Source: Berberis thunbergii
Taxonomy: Eukaryota; Streptophyta; Magnoliopsida; Ranunculales; Berberidaceae
Length of the DNA: 64,000 nt
Assembly: GCA_003290165.1 (NCBI GenBank)
Contig: QNQO01000508.1
Span: 124,001 to 188,000 of the forward strand
Reading direction: 5' to 3'
Position numbers and translations under genes: made by a program
Shown here: positions 1 through 13,142 of the stretch, in pieces
How positions within the stretch are numbered: position 1 is the stretch's first letter
Layout of the letters: every line of letters starts with the position of its first letter
The notes under the pieces: model-generated
Database searches by the model: none
Told to the model about the DNA's origin: nothing
The model's input: the letters and a program-made list of their open reading frames with translations, nothing else

Positions 1-531
1 TACAATATGCACTATTACTGTGTTGGTCACAACCTCATAGGCATTCATAAGTGGCAAGTACCCTGAGGAAGTAGCATCCTCAGAATCCTATGGACTTTTA
101 GCAGTTTAATTTTGTTTGATGTCGTCATGTTGAAATTTCCTCTACTTCTTGTAAACTAAGATTATTTCTAATTCAAGACTTCATTTCCTTTGTGAATTAT
201 GCTCGCAACTTGTAAGCATATAAATAGACCTAAGCTCTCCATATTCAGTCAATTTCTCCAATGTCAACAGTGATTTTGTTTAGTTGTCTTCAGTTCCCCC
301 CCCCCCCCCCCTTTTTTTTCTTCTTTTACTTATATATTAAGTTTTAAATTTTTTTAGCAAGGAATTCAATTTTCTCTAATTTACATGTTTAGTCCATATT
401 TATGGACCCAGGTTGAACAAATCTCTCAAAGAATCATTCCAAATAGGTTCTCTGTTTGGAGATTTGCTCTAATATTATTTATATAAAGAATAGACCATTT
501 TCTGGATTTACTTTAATTTACCTTTTTGCAG
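1..531. other. Non-coding leader of window
   Basis: I see no coding sequence here. The stretch is AT-rich with a C-run followed by a T-run at about 297-320. It probably is intronic or captured non-coding sequence belonging to the gene fragments that follow, because the first recognisable exon-like block starts at 532 right after a polypyrimidine-AG acceptor. Confidence 0.5.
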
Positions 532-639
532 ATTAATCGTATCAAGCAAGACCATGATCAACAACTATCTGACCCAAGGGCTAAACACAGTGATGAAATG
601 AAAATTTTCCATCGTCAAGCGGAGGAAGAATTGAAAGAA
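532..639 (+). pseudogene. Unassigned exon-like block, charged and helical
   Basis: A 36-codon open block is bounded by a TTTTTGCAG acceptor and a GTATGC donor, so it looks like a real symmetric exon. The peptide is rich in D, E, K, R and Q (it starts INRIKQDHDQQ and ends QAEEELKE), suggesting a coiled-coil segment. I do not recognise the parent gene. It lies upstream of the PDR-transporter fragment on the same strand, so it may be one more captured exon in the CACTA element ending at 5583. Confidence 0.35.
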
Positions 640-737
640 GTATGCTTAATTTTGGTGTTGACTGTTAATGTTGGGTATACTTAGTTTTTTTCAGTTGCTA
701 ACATGGGACTCTTGTGGCAAAAGTCATCTACACAAGG

Positions 738-787
738 CAATGGGAAGCAGGCACCTCAAGACAATGGGAAGCAGGCACCTCAAGGCA
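738..787 (+). repeat. 24-bp tandem duplication
   Basis: Two near-identical 24-bp units, each containing GGGAAGCAGGCACCTCAAG, lie head to tail just before the PDR exon. The unit length is a multiple of three, so an open frame passes through both copies and gives a [12 protein letters not shown] repeat. Confidence 0.8.
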
Positions 788-1034
788 ATGTGATGAGAAC
801 AGTGAGAAACACAGTGGACACAGGACGAACTGTAGTGTGCACCATTCACCAGCCTAGCATTGACATATTTGAAGCTTTCGATGAGATATGAAAACTTCAA
901 GAGTAGAGAACCAATGATGTTGTTCCACTTTCTTTGTATTTGAGATATTTAAGTTTTTGTGTGTGTCATTACAGCTCTTCCTAATGAAGCGGGGAGGTGA
1001 AGAGATATATGTCGGCCCACTTGGACACAATTCT
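788..1034 (+). pseudogene. PDR-type ABCG transporter, two exon remnants
   Basis: The first exon piece (788-887) encodes [20 protein letters not shown] followed by [12 protein letters not shown]. This is the PDR (full-size ABCG) signature around the H-loop and D-loop of the first nucleotide-binding domain. The second piece (975-1033) continues with LFLMKRGGEEIYVGPLGH, the next conserved block, after a good TTACAG acceptor. The donor of the first piece reads AT instead of GT, so normal splicing looks lost. Only about 50 of roughly 1,400 residues are present. The fragment stops at GHNS, and the next bases are a polypyrimidine-AG tract leading straight into NHX sequence. Intact PDR proteins export terpenoids and other compounds at the plasma membrane; this piece cannot. 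Most likely a captured fragment in a CACTA element. Confidence 0.8.
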
Positions 1035-1042
1035 TTTTACAG

Positions 1043-1921
1043 TCCTGTCACATAAGTTGGGGTGAGCTCCATATTGCTAGGCCTGGTTCTTGTTGGGCGA
1101 GCGGCTTTTGTCTTCCCTTCATCCTTATCAAATTTGTCAAAGAAAAACCCAATTGAAAAGCTCAGCTTTAATAAAAAAAAGTATGTCACTTGGCATTTTG
1201 AATTTGACTCCGTTACTCTCAACGACGTTGACTGATGGTTAACAATTTTTTAATCTCTGCAAATTACAATATGGTGGGCTGGGCTTATGTGAGGTGCAGT
1301 ATCCGTTGCTCTTGCTTATAAGCAGGTAAAATTTTAGCACAAATCCTATAAAGTTGAATTGAGTTGTGATTTAGCCAAGGTGGCACATCATTTTGTGCAC
1401 CTGGTATTTCTAAAATCTTCTTTTCTTAATACCTGTACAATTGTTTTTGGCTTACTTCATATCTTCTTGTGGGTGCAGTTTACATTGTCAGGCCATACTT
1501 CACAGCATGGAAATGCAATGAAGATTACCAGCACCATCACTATTGTTCTATTCAGCACAGTGGTGAGATGTCTCACGCATCTTATAATGAACAGAATGCT
1601 ATTGATATTCTTGATAGTTGTTGTAAAAAGTTCGAAATGTGAATTTTGTTTAAAATAGTATGGTACATGGACATCCCTACATTGCATCCTCCCACTGATG
1701 CATGCAAGTTGAAATAGTCTAATGGTAAAGATACCACCTTGATCATATTCCTAACACCAATTTATTTTCTTATACAGGTGTTTGGTTTGCTGACTAAACC
1801 TCTTGTGAGACTGATGCTGCCTTCACCAAAACATTTGATCAGAATGTTGTCCTCAGAGCCAACAACTCCAAAGTCATTTGTCGTCCCACTTCTTGGAAAC
1901 GGGGAGGCTACCGTTTACAGG
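1043..1921 (+). pseudogene. Vacuolar Na+/H+ antiporter (NHX) remnant, four exons
   Basis: Four exon-like blocks match the C-terminal half of plant vacuolar NHX antiporters. They are 1043-1180 (SSILLGLVLVGRAAFVFP, then EKLSF), about 1262-1325 (WWAGLM-stop-GAVSVALAYKQ), 1480-1563 (FTLSGHT to MKITSTITIVLFSTV) and 1779-1920 (VFGLLTKPLVRLMLP to SFVVPLLGNG). Introns separate them as in real NHX genes. Two lesions are visible: TAA in the first block near SPVT, and TGA replacing the Arg of the highly conserved GLMRGA motif. The acceptor of the second block also looks degraded. The transmembrane N-terminus is missing. NHX proteins exchange Na+ or K+ for H+ at the tonoplast. This copy is a pseudogene fragment fused directly behind PDR sequence. 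Confidence 0.85.
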
Positions 1922-1924
1922 TAG

Positions 1925-2902
1925 ACTGGTTATACTACCTTTCATTTGTTGCCGTGGTTGTGGGACTCATCATCTATTTCCGATGGGCTATTACATTCTA
2001 TGTCAGAAATATTAGATAATGCTCAAATCAAAGTACCTTAAAATATCTTATGTTTATTTTTAGTTCAAGATTGGTCCATTTTTCCTTTTCGATGAATTCT
2101 GATTTCTTCTTTGTCATGGTAGCGTGAAAATACAACTATCAAATGCATGTTTATGCAAGAACTCTGGTATTAGTGTTTTGCAAACCTGTACCATCTCGCT
2201 CCTCCGCAGTGTTGATTTTTTTCTTCTTGATGGTGCTTATCACAACGGACATAAAAAATATCAATCCATCTGTGTGGCCTTTTGGAAGAGGCAATGGTTC
2301 ACTAGAGGATGAAGGACTTAGGGGTGGAGCCAGCCTTACTGAAGTGGTAAATTTTATGAATAGTATGACTACAACAATTTTCTATTTATTTTTATCGTTT
2401 CCATTCTATAGTTATGTTGCAGCTGCCAAACACAAAGATTTTAATTTACTTGAAAAGTTTTGAATTTTCTTACATTGATGGGATTCGTTTGGATATGCAT
2501 TTGTCATAGCATTTCTATAGTGCGATGGGATTTGTTTGGATATGTATTTGTCATAGCATTGCTATATCTCTTGAAAGTTATTCGAATGGTTTACTTTTTC
2601 CAGTAATGTTTCTAACTAGCATTTTCTTGCTCGACAACTTACAGTATCTTGCAGTTGCTGCTCATCGTCCTGCATCTTCCTATAACAAGATAGGTGCTCT
2701 TTTGATTGGAAGAGATTTCAATTTTGTTATTGAAGATTTGTTGAAATTGTGACATGGATGATAAGCCTATAGGACATTCGAACCTACAGCTATTACGTAC
2801 CAGAAATTTGTTTATTTTTATGATCCAGATCGTAGTTAAGACTGTTCTTTTGTTAGGCTGCAGTGTCAACTACAGTTCGAGGAGTAGAAACTTTAGCCAA
2901 AA
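1925..2902. other. Spacer between NHX and GAPB fragments
   Basis: I see no recognisable gene here. Short open stretches occur at 2143-2463 and 2525-2752, but neither shows a known motif or convincing splice structure. A tandem duplication lies at 2478-2567. The last about 60 bp before 2903 may be the degraded end of the GAPB transit-peptide exon, since a CTGCAG acceptor-like site lies about 40 bp upstream. Confidence 0.45.
2478..2567. repeat. Tandem duplication of about 45 bp
   Basis: A unit beginning GATGGGATTCGTTTGGATAT and ending near GCATTTCTATAGTGC is repeated immediately with a few mismatches (second copy starts near 2525). Confidence 0.7.
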
Positions 2903-4764
<1,862 letters not shown>

Positions 4765-5214
4765 TTGTTCAAACAATTTTGTTAGTATTTCAAAAGGTAT
4801 TTAATTCATCTCTTGATGGGTATGATGCTTTAGATGAAAGGATTGAGATGTTCCATTCCAAAATGCTTGTTCTGTATTCTGTAATTTTGAATTTGGCAAG
4901 ACAGAGAGGAATGAAGTTGTGTCAATCATCTTTCAAGGGATTCACCAAGTGCACAGTGGTTGCTCCTGCGACATCTTTTTTATGTAATAGTAGTTCAAGG
5001 AATCTTCAAGAGATGGACAAGTAGACACCCAGAAACCAGGAATTCAAAAACTGTCAATGTACTTGATAGATTTTGTGACTCGATGTAACACATTATCTTA
5101 TTAATTACATTATTTTGCCTCCATTCATGGAAATGTTTAAATTTGACACATTTATATTTTTATTTTCTAGAAATAAAATTTATAAGATGTTATAAAAAGT
5201 CATTAGATATCAAA
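4765..5214. other. Downstream flank of the GAPB copy
   Basis: This is probably the former 3' untranslated and downstream region of GAPB, captured with it. An 81-codon open stretch at 4779-5024 has no recognisable motif and follows the GAPB stop by only 15 bases, so I do not call it a gene. Confidence 0.45.
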
Positions 5215-5583
5215 AAAAAAAAAAATCAACTTACATTAACGTTTTTAAAACGCTATAATAGACTTACTATAGCATTTAAGAAACGCTATAAATACTATAA
5301 ATAGTCAACTTATAATAGTGTTTTGAAAAAACTATAATAGACTTACTATAGCGTTTCCGAAATGCTATAATAGTCAACTTACAATAGCGTCTTTAAAACG
5401 CTATAACAGACTTACTATAGCGTTTCTGAAACGATGTAGTAATCAACTTACAATAGCGTTTTAAAATGTTATATTAGAACCTATATCTATTATAGCTCCG
5501 GCAGACACATCGTTTGCTAAAATGCTATGGTAGCCTACCATAGCATTTTTGAAAGGCTATTAATGACCATGTTTCTTGTAGTG
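5215..5583 (-). mobile_element. CACTA terminus with subterminal repeats (element 0)
   Basis: The block ends at 5583 with TTTCTTGTAGTG, the inverse of the CACTACAAGAAA terminus typical of plant CACTA (En/Spm) elements. Upstream lie many short direct and inverted subterminal repeats built on ACGCTATAATAG and CTATAGCGTTT. No matching left terminus is found between 1 and 5215. The simplest reading is that the PDR, NHX and GAPB fragments are the interior of this element and its left end lies before base 1. The three bases after the end (ACT) would be one copy of the target duplication. Confidence 0.75.
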
Positions 5584-5802
5584 ACTTGATATAACTTGAT
5601 TACAAGATGAAAGATATATATAGTGGTTTTTGAACATCCCTCCTAACCATGAATACATTTCAAAGAAGTAATTAATAACATAGGAAACATGAAAGGACTC
5701 CTAAGAACTAGAGCTTCATAGTTCCAACAGATGAGAGTTCCAATGAGTCATTAGTTAAATGGTTGACTGCACATTAACCTTTAACAATAGGTGTAAGTCT
5801 TA
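5584..5802. other. 3' flank of the GULLO pseudogene
   Basis: AT-rich sequence between the CACTA end and the GULLO stop codon. It probably contains the old 3' untranslated region. Nothing else is seen. Confidence 0.4.
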
Positions 5803-7003
5803 TTACATGTTCCCAGAGCTTAGATGAGTACACACCCTTGCATCTTGGTAAATTTGGCCAGACCGACACACATAACCCTTATTCGGAGCACAATGGCTAT
5901 TCGCTGAGCATATACATAGCCCCTCAAGTGCACACCCGTCCTTGATTATCGTAACATTACCTTCTGCTACTCCAAGAATCTTATTAGTCCATTCATTAGA
6001 GAACAAACCCATCGGATCATATTTTTCCTTCACCTTCATGAAAGCTTCAGCTTGGGCATATTTAGTTATCACACCAATGAATGCAATGTTCCGATTCTTT
6101 CCCCAGTGTGGTAATCCTCCATACTTGAACACTGCAATTTGTTCTACTTCTTCGAGTATGTCTTCATATAACCTAGGTGTCAATGGATCTTTACTTCGAT
6201 AGTATGTCATGTCAAAATCAAGCGCATCTGCTTGCTTACCCAAGTAGGCACTTGAAGCCTTCACATAGCGTATAAGAATCCCGTTATAGAGGTCCAAACC
6301 ACAAAAGGCTTCAGGTATAAGGTCCCTTAACTTTTGCACATCTTCAATGAAGTTCTTGACATTTGATATTGCAATGCTGATAGTTGTTTGGTGAAAGAAT
6401 TCGCCACTCACTCTGGGATCCCATGGACATGCAGTGATTAAACCATCCTGAAGGCTATCGAGACAACTTCTTGAGGCTTGAAGGCGGTTTTGGAATCCGA
6501 TGATAGGATAACCAGTGAACAAAGGTCCAATATTTGAGTATCCTAATGCAGTCGCCACAAGGGTCGTTCTTTGCAACTTTGCAACATTACATTTGGCGTC
6601 ACCGTTGTCTGTGAGCTCTTCAAGCTCCTCTGTTAACAATTCAATTAGATGTTTTTATATAACTACTTTGAATTCAATTCTCATAGTTTTCATATCTTAT
6701 TTATGAGTTGAAATATACAGTATTTTTGGATAAAGGTAGGTAGATACTTGCAGCTGTTATAGCTACTAGCACTAGCGAAGGCGTTGGGCGAAACCCAATG
6801 AAGTCGTTGTGACCATTGCCAAAAACATTGTTGGAGACACGATCATCAACTCGATAGAGCACTCTGTGTTGACTGGGGTACCATATCATGTCTGCGAATT
6901 CATGTTCATTCCCAAAACTTGTTGCTTCGGTACTAAAGTTTGAGTCGTTTGAATCCAAAAATGTTAGAGACCTCTTGAAAAGTGGTTGAAGCTTCAGTGT
7001 AAC

Positions 7004-8909
7004 CTACATACAAGCAAGGGTAATACCTTCGGATCAATTTGTCAATAATGATGAATTCTTCTATTTATTTTTATTGGAAATAAAATAATCCAGTGCTTTG
7101 TTTTATTTTATTTATTTATTTATTTTTCCATGTGGGTGCAGGATTATTCGTATGATTTTTAATAGGGCGCCTTTCACTAATAAAGGGAACGTTAGTTTGG
7201 TTGACTTCTAATCAAGACGGAACCTCTAAGTAAAGATAAACCTCTTAATATATAAGATAAAGTTCATGGAAAGTTTTTGTTTCGGCTCTAATTAGAGCCT
7301 CTACATAGCTTATTTTCCCACAGGAAAATCACATTAGTATGGCCTCAATGTTCTGTTATAAGAAATGCTATTGTAGTAAAAACACAGGGTTAAGATTCAG
7401 AAATAGCACAACCCCTACCCAGAAATAGATGTTTATGGAAAGACCATCTGAAAACAAACAACCTAATGAGAGGGTATCTTTTCATGTTTATTTTTCCTTT
7501 TTTTTGTGTTGCTATGTAACACCATCATTTCCACTCATTACACTACCACCTTATTGTAACACCACCAATAAATACACAAAAACCTCACTTTTTCCTCTCT
7601 TCAATCCCTCCTCCTTCAACTTCCTCTTGTGACCTTTTCATGCAAGCTCTTCATCCTCCTACCACCACATCTACCTCGTGCAACCACCTCATTCTCTTCC
7701 CTACTCTTCCTCTTCCTCCAACAACCATCATCATTTTTCTCCTTGAACAACCTTTCTTCACCCTCGTCCTTCGCCGTTGCATCATCCACATCTACCACCT
7801 CCCCAAACTTGCAGTAATTGAAAAAAAAAAAGAAGATGAATTTTATATATATGAAGGGTGGAAACTCCAAATTTTGTTAGTTATATACTTATATGCAAAA
7901 TTTCGCAGCATATGTTACAAATTTCAATCATAATTTTGCAGCTTATAAGGCAAGATTTGGCATAAATTAAAAAAAATTAAAAATGAATTTCTACTAAACT
8001 TATGCAAAATCTCATATCATAGGTTGAGAGATTTTGGTTGTAATGATACGAAAATTTGCTGAAATTTCACAAAATTCAGAGAGGTGATGGTGTTAGTAAA
8101 TTAGGGGTGGTGGTGCTACAAACACTACTTTTTTTCTTTTCTGTTTTTTAACAAAAGAGAACCAATAAATGTTGGGCATGTGTATGGAACATTAACTGCT
8201 CCACACGATAAATACAAATCCCCGTGATTATATGTACTAGTGCCGCAACACAAATCACTGTAGAATAAAAAATTATTTGGGGTATTTCTCAAAAGAGAAA
8301 ATGAGTTTAAAAAAAATCAATCAAGTAATTTCATTAACTTTTATGATCAAGTGGCCACCAACCAAGCGAGTGTAAAATACAAATATACACTTATTTATCA
8401 AATTTTTTTCCCTTATTCTTTAACTCGAAAAAAGAATACGAATGCAGCACCGCAGGCAAGAGAGTACTACAAGGGTTAAAGTTCAATACCCTAAATAATT
8501 ATATGATACCATCCTCTATTTCAGGTTTAACTAAATTAACCCATAAAAGAAGTGGTAGCATGTTATTTCCTACCTAAGGATGCAGGTGATGTGGCCTTAA
8601 ACCATAAATTTCAACTTGAATTTTGACACATATATATTATTGTAATTAACTAGCTCAAAATCTAGTAAAAACAAAAACCTTAAAATTGTTTATTCTAATT
8701 TTCTTCAAAATTTGATATCGGAGTGGTTTTCCTTGTATCTTGTTTCCCTTCTTATCTTCAATTGTTTGCCAAAAATAAAATTCCATTATCTTTTTATTTA
8801 AAACAAGTCTCTTCGACAATGGTGACATTTTTAGACAAATATGTCTATAGTTCAATTGATTAAATTAGACAATAGTGAAATTTGTAGCATCTTTTAGTAA
8901 ATAAATTAC
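7004..8909 (-). other. Large intron of the GULLO pseudogene
   Basis: This 1.9 kb stretch lies between the CACAG/GT donor of exon 1 at 8910/8909 and the TATGTAG acceptor before 7003. It is AT-rich with a CT-rich patch (about 7560-7810) that creates overlapping open frames on both strands with low-complexity translations. I see no gene or recognisable transposon ends in it. Confidence 0.6.
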
Positions 8910-8982
8910 CTGTGAAATAACTCCAAGGACTCCAAGGGAAACCTTTGCTGCATCCATATCAGCGTTATCAAGACTCCAGACC

Positions 8983-8987
8983 TTAGC
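8983..8987. repeat. Target-site duplication TTAGC (left)
   Basis: This 5-bp direct repeat is identical to 18039-18043 and flanks the LTR retrotransposon. Removing the element and one copy restores the GULLO reading GYA-KVWSLDN across the site. Confidence 0.95.
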
Positions 8988-11136
8988 TGTAATACCCGCC
9001 AAATTCACTTACTAATATACTTGCATTATTTTAGAAGTAAAATATTTATTGGTTGTAATTATTAATTGATAATAATTATAATTAATAATAGTTTACGATT
9101 TCAAACTTAGGTTTAGACTAGTGGTGGGTAAGAGATAAAGGGTGGGTGTGTTTAGCCAAAGAAACCCTAAATTTTCCTTTAAAGATACAACCCTAGTTTA
9201 TTTTTCTTCTCTTTGCACACGCACACAAAAGAAAAAGAAAGAAAAAAAAATCCTACGTTGAAAGTGGGAGGAGCTTGGAAAGAGGAAGTTTGGATTCTTG
9301 CAAAAATCAGTGAGTTTAACTCTATCCCTCTTCAACATTTTGTTCCCTTAAAATTTTTTTTTTTCTTTTTGAATGTGATAATGGGTTTGTGAGTATTATC
9401 TGCTCATTTTACTTTCTTCACTTATTCAATCAACATTGAATCGATATAAGCATGATAAGTTCTAATTTTTGTTACGTTTGATGGTTCGAGATGATTATGT
9501 TTGTAATATTAATTGGTTTTGAGTAAATTCATTTTGAAGATGAATTGTAGGAGGGAACTATAATTGTTTGTTAAGGGTTTGTCGAAACCAAGTTGAATTG
9601 ATATTGACATGAAGTAGAGTTGAATTTGAACATGTGAAATGGGTATGTACGTGGTGAAATTAAGTTTGCATAACTCAGAAATTTATCAAATTAAGTGACA
9701 TGGATTGATAGATCTCGTCCTAACCCATTTCAACAATGATTTTGAAATTTATAGTACAAATTCTAGTCCAACAAAAACCCTCTTTAGTTCAGCTTCAAAT
9801 CAACTCAGATTAGTTGAATTAGTAGAGTTCCACCTCCTGACGTCTCTGAACAACTCCACAATGTATCCTTGTGAAGAAATCCTTAAAGAACTCGTGAAAC
9901 CCCTTTTCGAAATCCTTTGATTTCGATCAGAACTATCACAAAACCTTGTTGATGCCCTTCCTCATTCTCTTAGTCGTCTTTTCAAGGTGAAGAATTGCAG
10001 GAGGAAATAAAGAAGAAAGGAAAAAGTCTATATACATGCGATGGCTATCTGCTGCTACTTGGTGTCACATAGCATTATACACTATTAAACGTTAACTACG
10101 GACACTAGTACGACATGTGATCTACATGCACTAATACACTAATGGCTCAATTAAAATAATTGGTAAATGTTCTTTTTCCACAACTCCGAAAAAAAAATGT
10201 GAAAAGAAAAGAAATTATTTGTATACAGACTTGCTTGTATACGTGTGATAGAATTATGGATATGCAGACTTGCTTGCATATCAGTGCACCGTTCCATGTG
10301 AGTTCGGTTGTACGTGTAGAATGCTTGTCAGTGATCGAACTTCGGGTGAGATGACATGACACTCGAGGTGGCACCCCACTTGGGTCATGTACGCTCCGAG
10401 TGGCTTCGATGGCAAGGGAGACACACTTGGGTGACGTGTGTTCGGCACAGGAGGAGAGTGCGATTGTGGAAAAAGAAGCCAAGAATTAGAAATCAAAAAC
10501 AAATAATTACATAAAACCATTTAATTGAGCATGTCATTAAATTGTGTAGAGATTATGTTAGCTCGTGCTAGGTTAGCCTTGAGGGAAGAAACTAACAGCT
10601 CATTCGAATCTTGAATGAGAACTACCTGTCTTCCTCAAGGTGAAATTTGCATTTTTACTTTTATATTTAATTGTTTGATTTGTAAGTTTGCTCACACCAG
10701 TATAATTATATTGACCCAGATTTTGTATTGTTTTACAAATTTGGGTACATTCTTAATGAACGTAGTTCCAGAGAGCTATCAGGGTTAATTGGTGCGTAAG
10801 GAAGGATAGTAGCTGCGTGGCGATAGCTGAGGAGTCGACGCGTTTATTTATTACTATTATTTGTTTTTTTTTGTTCTTTATTATTATTCCTAGGTAATCA
10901 GATGTAGGATTTGGAAATAAATGCTAAATTTTGTCAGATACTTATTTGGGGAATTGATTATTGTAATTTTCATTTATTCTTTGTGGACCTCATCTTTAGA
11001 GGAAGAATATTGAGGAACCTTATTAGTTGTTTTTTTCTTTTATGCCTTATGACTGTACCATTTTTATGTGTTCCTGTCATGCCTTGGTTTTTGAACAATC
11101 TATTTATTTATGTTGTTCGAAAATCGGCGCGTGACA
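8988..11136 (+). repeat. 5' LTR (2149 bp)
   Basis: It begins TGTAATACCCGCC and ends GCGTGACA just before the primer-binding site. It is nearly identical to 15908-18038. It contains an 18-bp-class indel relative to the 3' LTR near 10220 (an extra CAGACTTGCTTGTATAC, flanked by GTATAC repeats). A 71-codon open frame at 9705-9920 recurs in the 3' LTR; it has no recognised motif and probably is chance or an old captured piece. Confidence 0.95.
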
Positions 11137-11140
11137 TTTT

Positions 11141-11152
11141 TGGTATCAGAGC
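11141..11152 (+). other. Primer-binding site, initiator tRNA-Met type
   Basis: TGGTATCAGAGC lies four bases after the 5' LTR. This is the standard 12-base complement to the 3' end of plant initiator methionine tRNA used for minus-strand priming. Confidence 0.95.
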
Positions 11153-11257
11153 ATTTGGTTAGCCTAGATCTAGGGTAGGTCTAGGTGATCCTCGGAATTG
11201 TGGAGATGGGATTATGAACGTTTGGATTATTAAGTATTAACAATTATTTATTTTCGC

Positions 11258-12449
11258 TTGAATGTAATGGCGAACACTCGATCAAATGGGGCCAATGGAC
11301 AGAATAGTGATAACGGGCGGAATAACGCTATTGGCCCAAATGGTTCAAATGATCAGGGAGGGGTTCCTAACTTGGTTCAGGTAGACGTGGGAGCCATGAT
11401 GACGCAACTTTTGCAGGTTGTGCAGAACAACCATCAGGATAGTCATGGTGACCCGTTTGCCAGGAGAAATAAGGTGTTTGGGAACTTAGGCGGTCAGAGG
11501 TTTAATGGAGAGACTGGCCCTATTGCAGCTGAGAAGTGGATTCGCAAGTGTGAAACCATATTCAATCGGATGCAGATGACTGAGGTGCAGAAACAAGAAT
11601 TAGCTGCTCATAACTTGGATGGTAATGCCAGGTATTGGTGGGATTCTGTGGAGGAGAGCATGGATATGACTGTTATGACTTGGGAGACTTTCAAGTCCAA
11701 ATTTGACTGTCAGTTTGTACCTGAAGCTGTGAAGTCTCAGCTAGCTGCAGAGTTCTTTAGTTTGACGCAAGGTACAAAGTCAGTGACCCAGTATGTGACA
11801 AAATTCAACGAGTTGACTCGGTATGCCCCGTACTTGGTTGATACCCCTGCAAGAAGAATCAGAAGTTTATCAAGGGTTTGGGTCATTATTTGTCAAAGTC
11901 GCTTTTACCCTTTGATAAAGAACCCTTTGACAGAGTTTTAGACTTAGCACTCAAGTTTGAAGAGCAAGACGCTGCTTTTCGAGAGGCTAGAGAAAAGAGC
12001 AGGGGAGGTGAGTCGTCTAGAAACTCGGTTCATCTGGGAACCGAGATCAGAACAGGTATAAGCCTTATGATCAAAATCAGCGAGGATCTGGATTTCAGTA
12101 TCAGCCGAGGTCCCAATCTGGAGGTCAGTTCCAGCAGAGGCCCCAGGGAGGTTTTAGGCTGCAGGGTGGCTACAGGCCCCAAGGGGAGCAGTGGCAGAGA
12201 CCGACATTTCAGAATCGGGACCCACAAGGCCCATATCAGCAACCTCGACCTCAGGTACCTACAGCACCACGAGGGCAGGCTCCCACTGGTAAGTTATGCT
12301 ACAAGTGTAACTGATCAGGGCATCTCATTCGTGATTGTCCCAGTTGGCAAGGCGCTCCACAGGGTAGGCAGGCCCCACCAGCTCCAGCACGTGCAATTGC
12401 GGTTATACCAGGGCAAGAGAATGTTGAAGGTACCATCACCACTTAGTTT
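11258..12449 (+). pseudogene. gag: Retrotransposon gag, broken
   Basis: The first segment (11258-11941) encodes the retrotransposon gag core, with FNGETGPIAAEKWIRKCETI, LAAHNLDGNARYWWDS and TWETFKSKFD, typical of Gypsy gag. A frameshift near 11860-11880 moves the frame to the overlapping segment starting 11878, which holds the FIKG/LSKSLLPFDKEPFDRVLDLALKFEEQ region. The basic QG-rich linker then runs into a CCHC zinc knuckle (CYKCN, stop, SGHLIRDC) near 12300-12330, where a TGA replaces the residue after Asn. The capsid-like protein would therefore lack a working nucleocapsid. Confidence 0.9.
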
Positions 12450-12452
12450 CCC

Positions 12453-13039
12453 TTGCGAGTATTATTTGATTCTGGTGCTTCTCATTCTTTTATTTCTCGG
12501 CGAATGGTAGAAAAAGAAAACCTTAAAACTATGCCACTTATCAAACCTTTATGTGTTGAGACACCCATAGGAGGCACTGTCACATTATTTGAGCAATGTA
12601 GAAATTTTGAGATCTCTTTAATGGGTCAAAAACTTGTTGCGGATTTGATAGTTATGAATTTTGAGAATTTTCATGTTATCCTTGGGATGGATTGGTTGGG
12701 TAAAAACTATGTTACTATAGATTGTGCCGCGAGAACCATTTTGATAGATACACAAGGGTTGCCGCGAGTTAGTCATGTTTGTGAACCTTGTGGGGACTCC
12801 ACAATGACGAGCACTCTATACTCTATGGATATACCAGAGAAAGATATTAGCATGGTTGAGGTGGTGAAGGATTATGTAGATGTGTTCCAAGAGATTCCTG
12901 GTTTACCACCTAAGAGAGAAGTCGAATTTTGAATTGACTTGTTGCCAGGAGCAGCACCGATTTCGAAAGCTGCATACCGATTGGCTCCTAAGCAGTTGGA
13001 TGAGATGAAAGTCCAACTGGAGCAATTATTCCAGAAGGG
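12453..13039 (+). pseudogene. pol: Aspartic protease and start of pol
   Basis: The retropepsin active site VLFDSGASHSFIS is at the start of this block, and the downstream VILGMDWL motif, typical of Gypsy proteases, is near 12680. The frame continues through the linker YVDVFQEIPGLPPKREVEF to a TGA at about 12932, where most Gypsy elements read on to the reverse transcriptase N-terminus. After the stop the same frame continues as [20 protein letters not shown], so the break is a point change. The block ends at an intron-like insertion. Confidence 0.9.
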
Positions 13040-13142
13040 GTAAGGAAAATTTTCTCATATGTTTTTTTTTATAATAGTTATATATATGTGTGTTTATTTG
13101 TGAGTAACTTTATGGTTAATCCTTTAAGGTGTGTATATTTAG
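13040..13142 (+). other. Intron-like 103-bp insertion in pol
   Basis: GTAAGG at 13040 and TTTAG at 13142 bracket an AT-rich stretch between the conserved LFQKG and [12 protein letters not shown] blocks of reverse transcriptase. Cutting it out at these GT-AG borders keeps the frame exactly. Its last 20 bases contain TTTAAGGTGTGTATATT, identical to the 17 bases at 15892-15908 that form the tract at the 3' LTR border. Confidence 0.75.

Noticed and set aside
297..320. C-run followed by T-run as a regulatory signal
   Set aside because: Simple homopolymers of this length are common in plant intergenic DNA, and no nearby gene start supports a role.
4779..5024. 81-codon frame downstream of GAPB as a separate gene
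   Set aside because: It begins 15 bases after the GAPB stop, where the 3' untranslated region is expected, and has no motif.
7616..7933. Several overlapping frames in the GULLO intron
   Set aside because: Low-complexity CT-rich DNA gives long frames in three readings; none has a recognisable domain.
9705..9920. 71-codon frame in the LTR, repeated at 16625-16840, as a possible gene
   Set aside because: It is duplicated only because it lies in both LTRs. No known domain is visible and LTRs of this length often hold chance frames.
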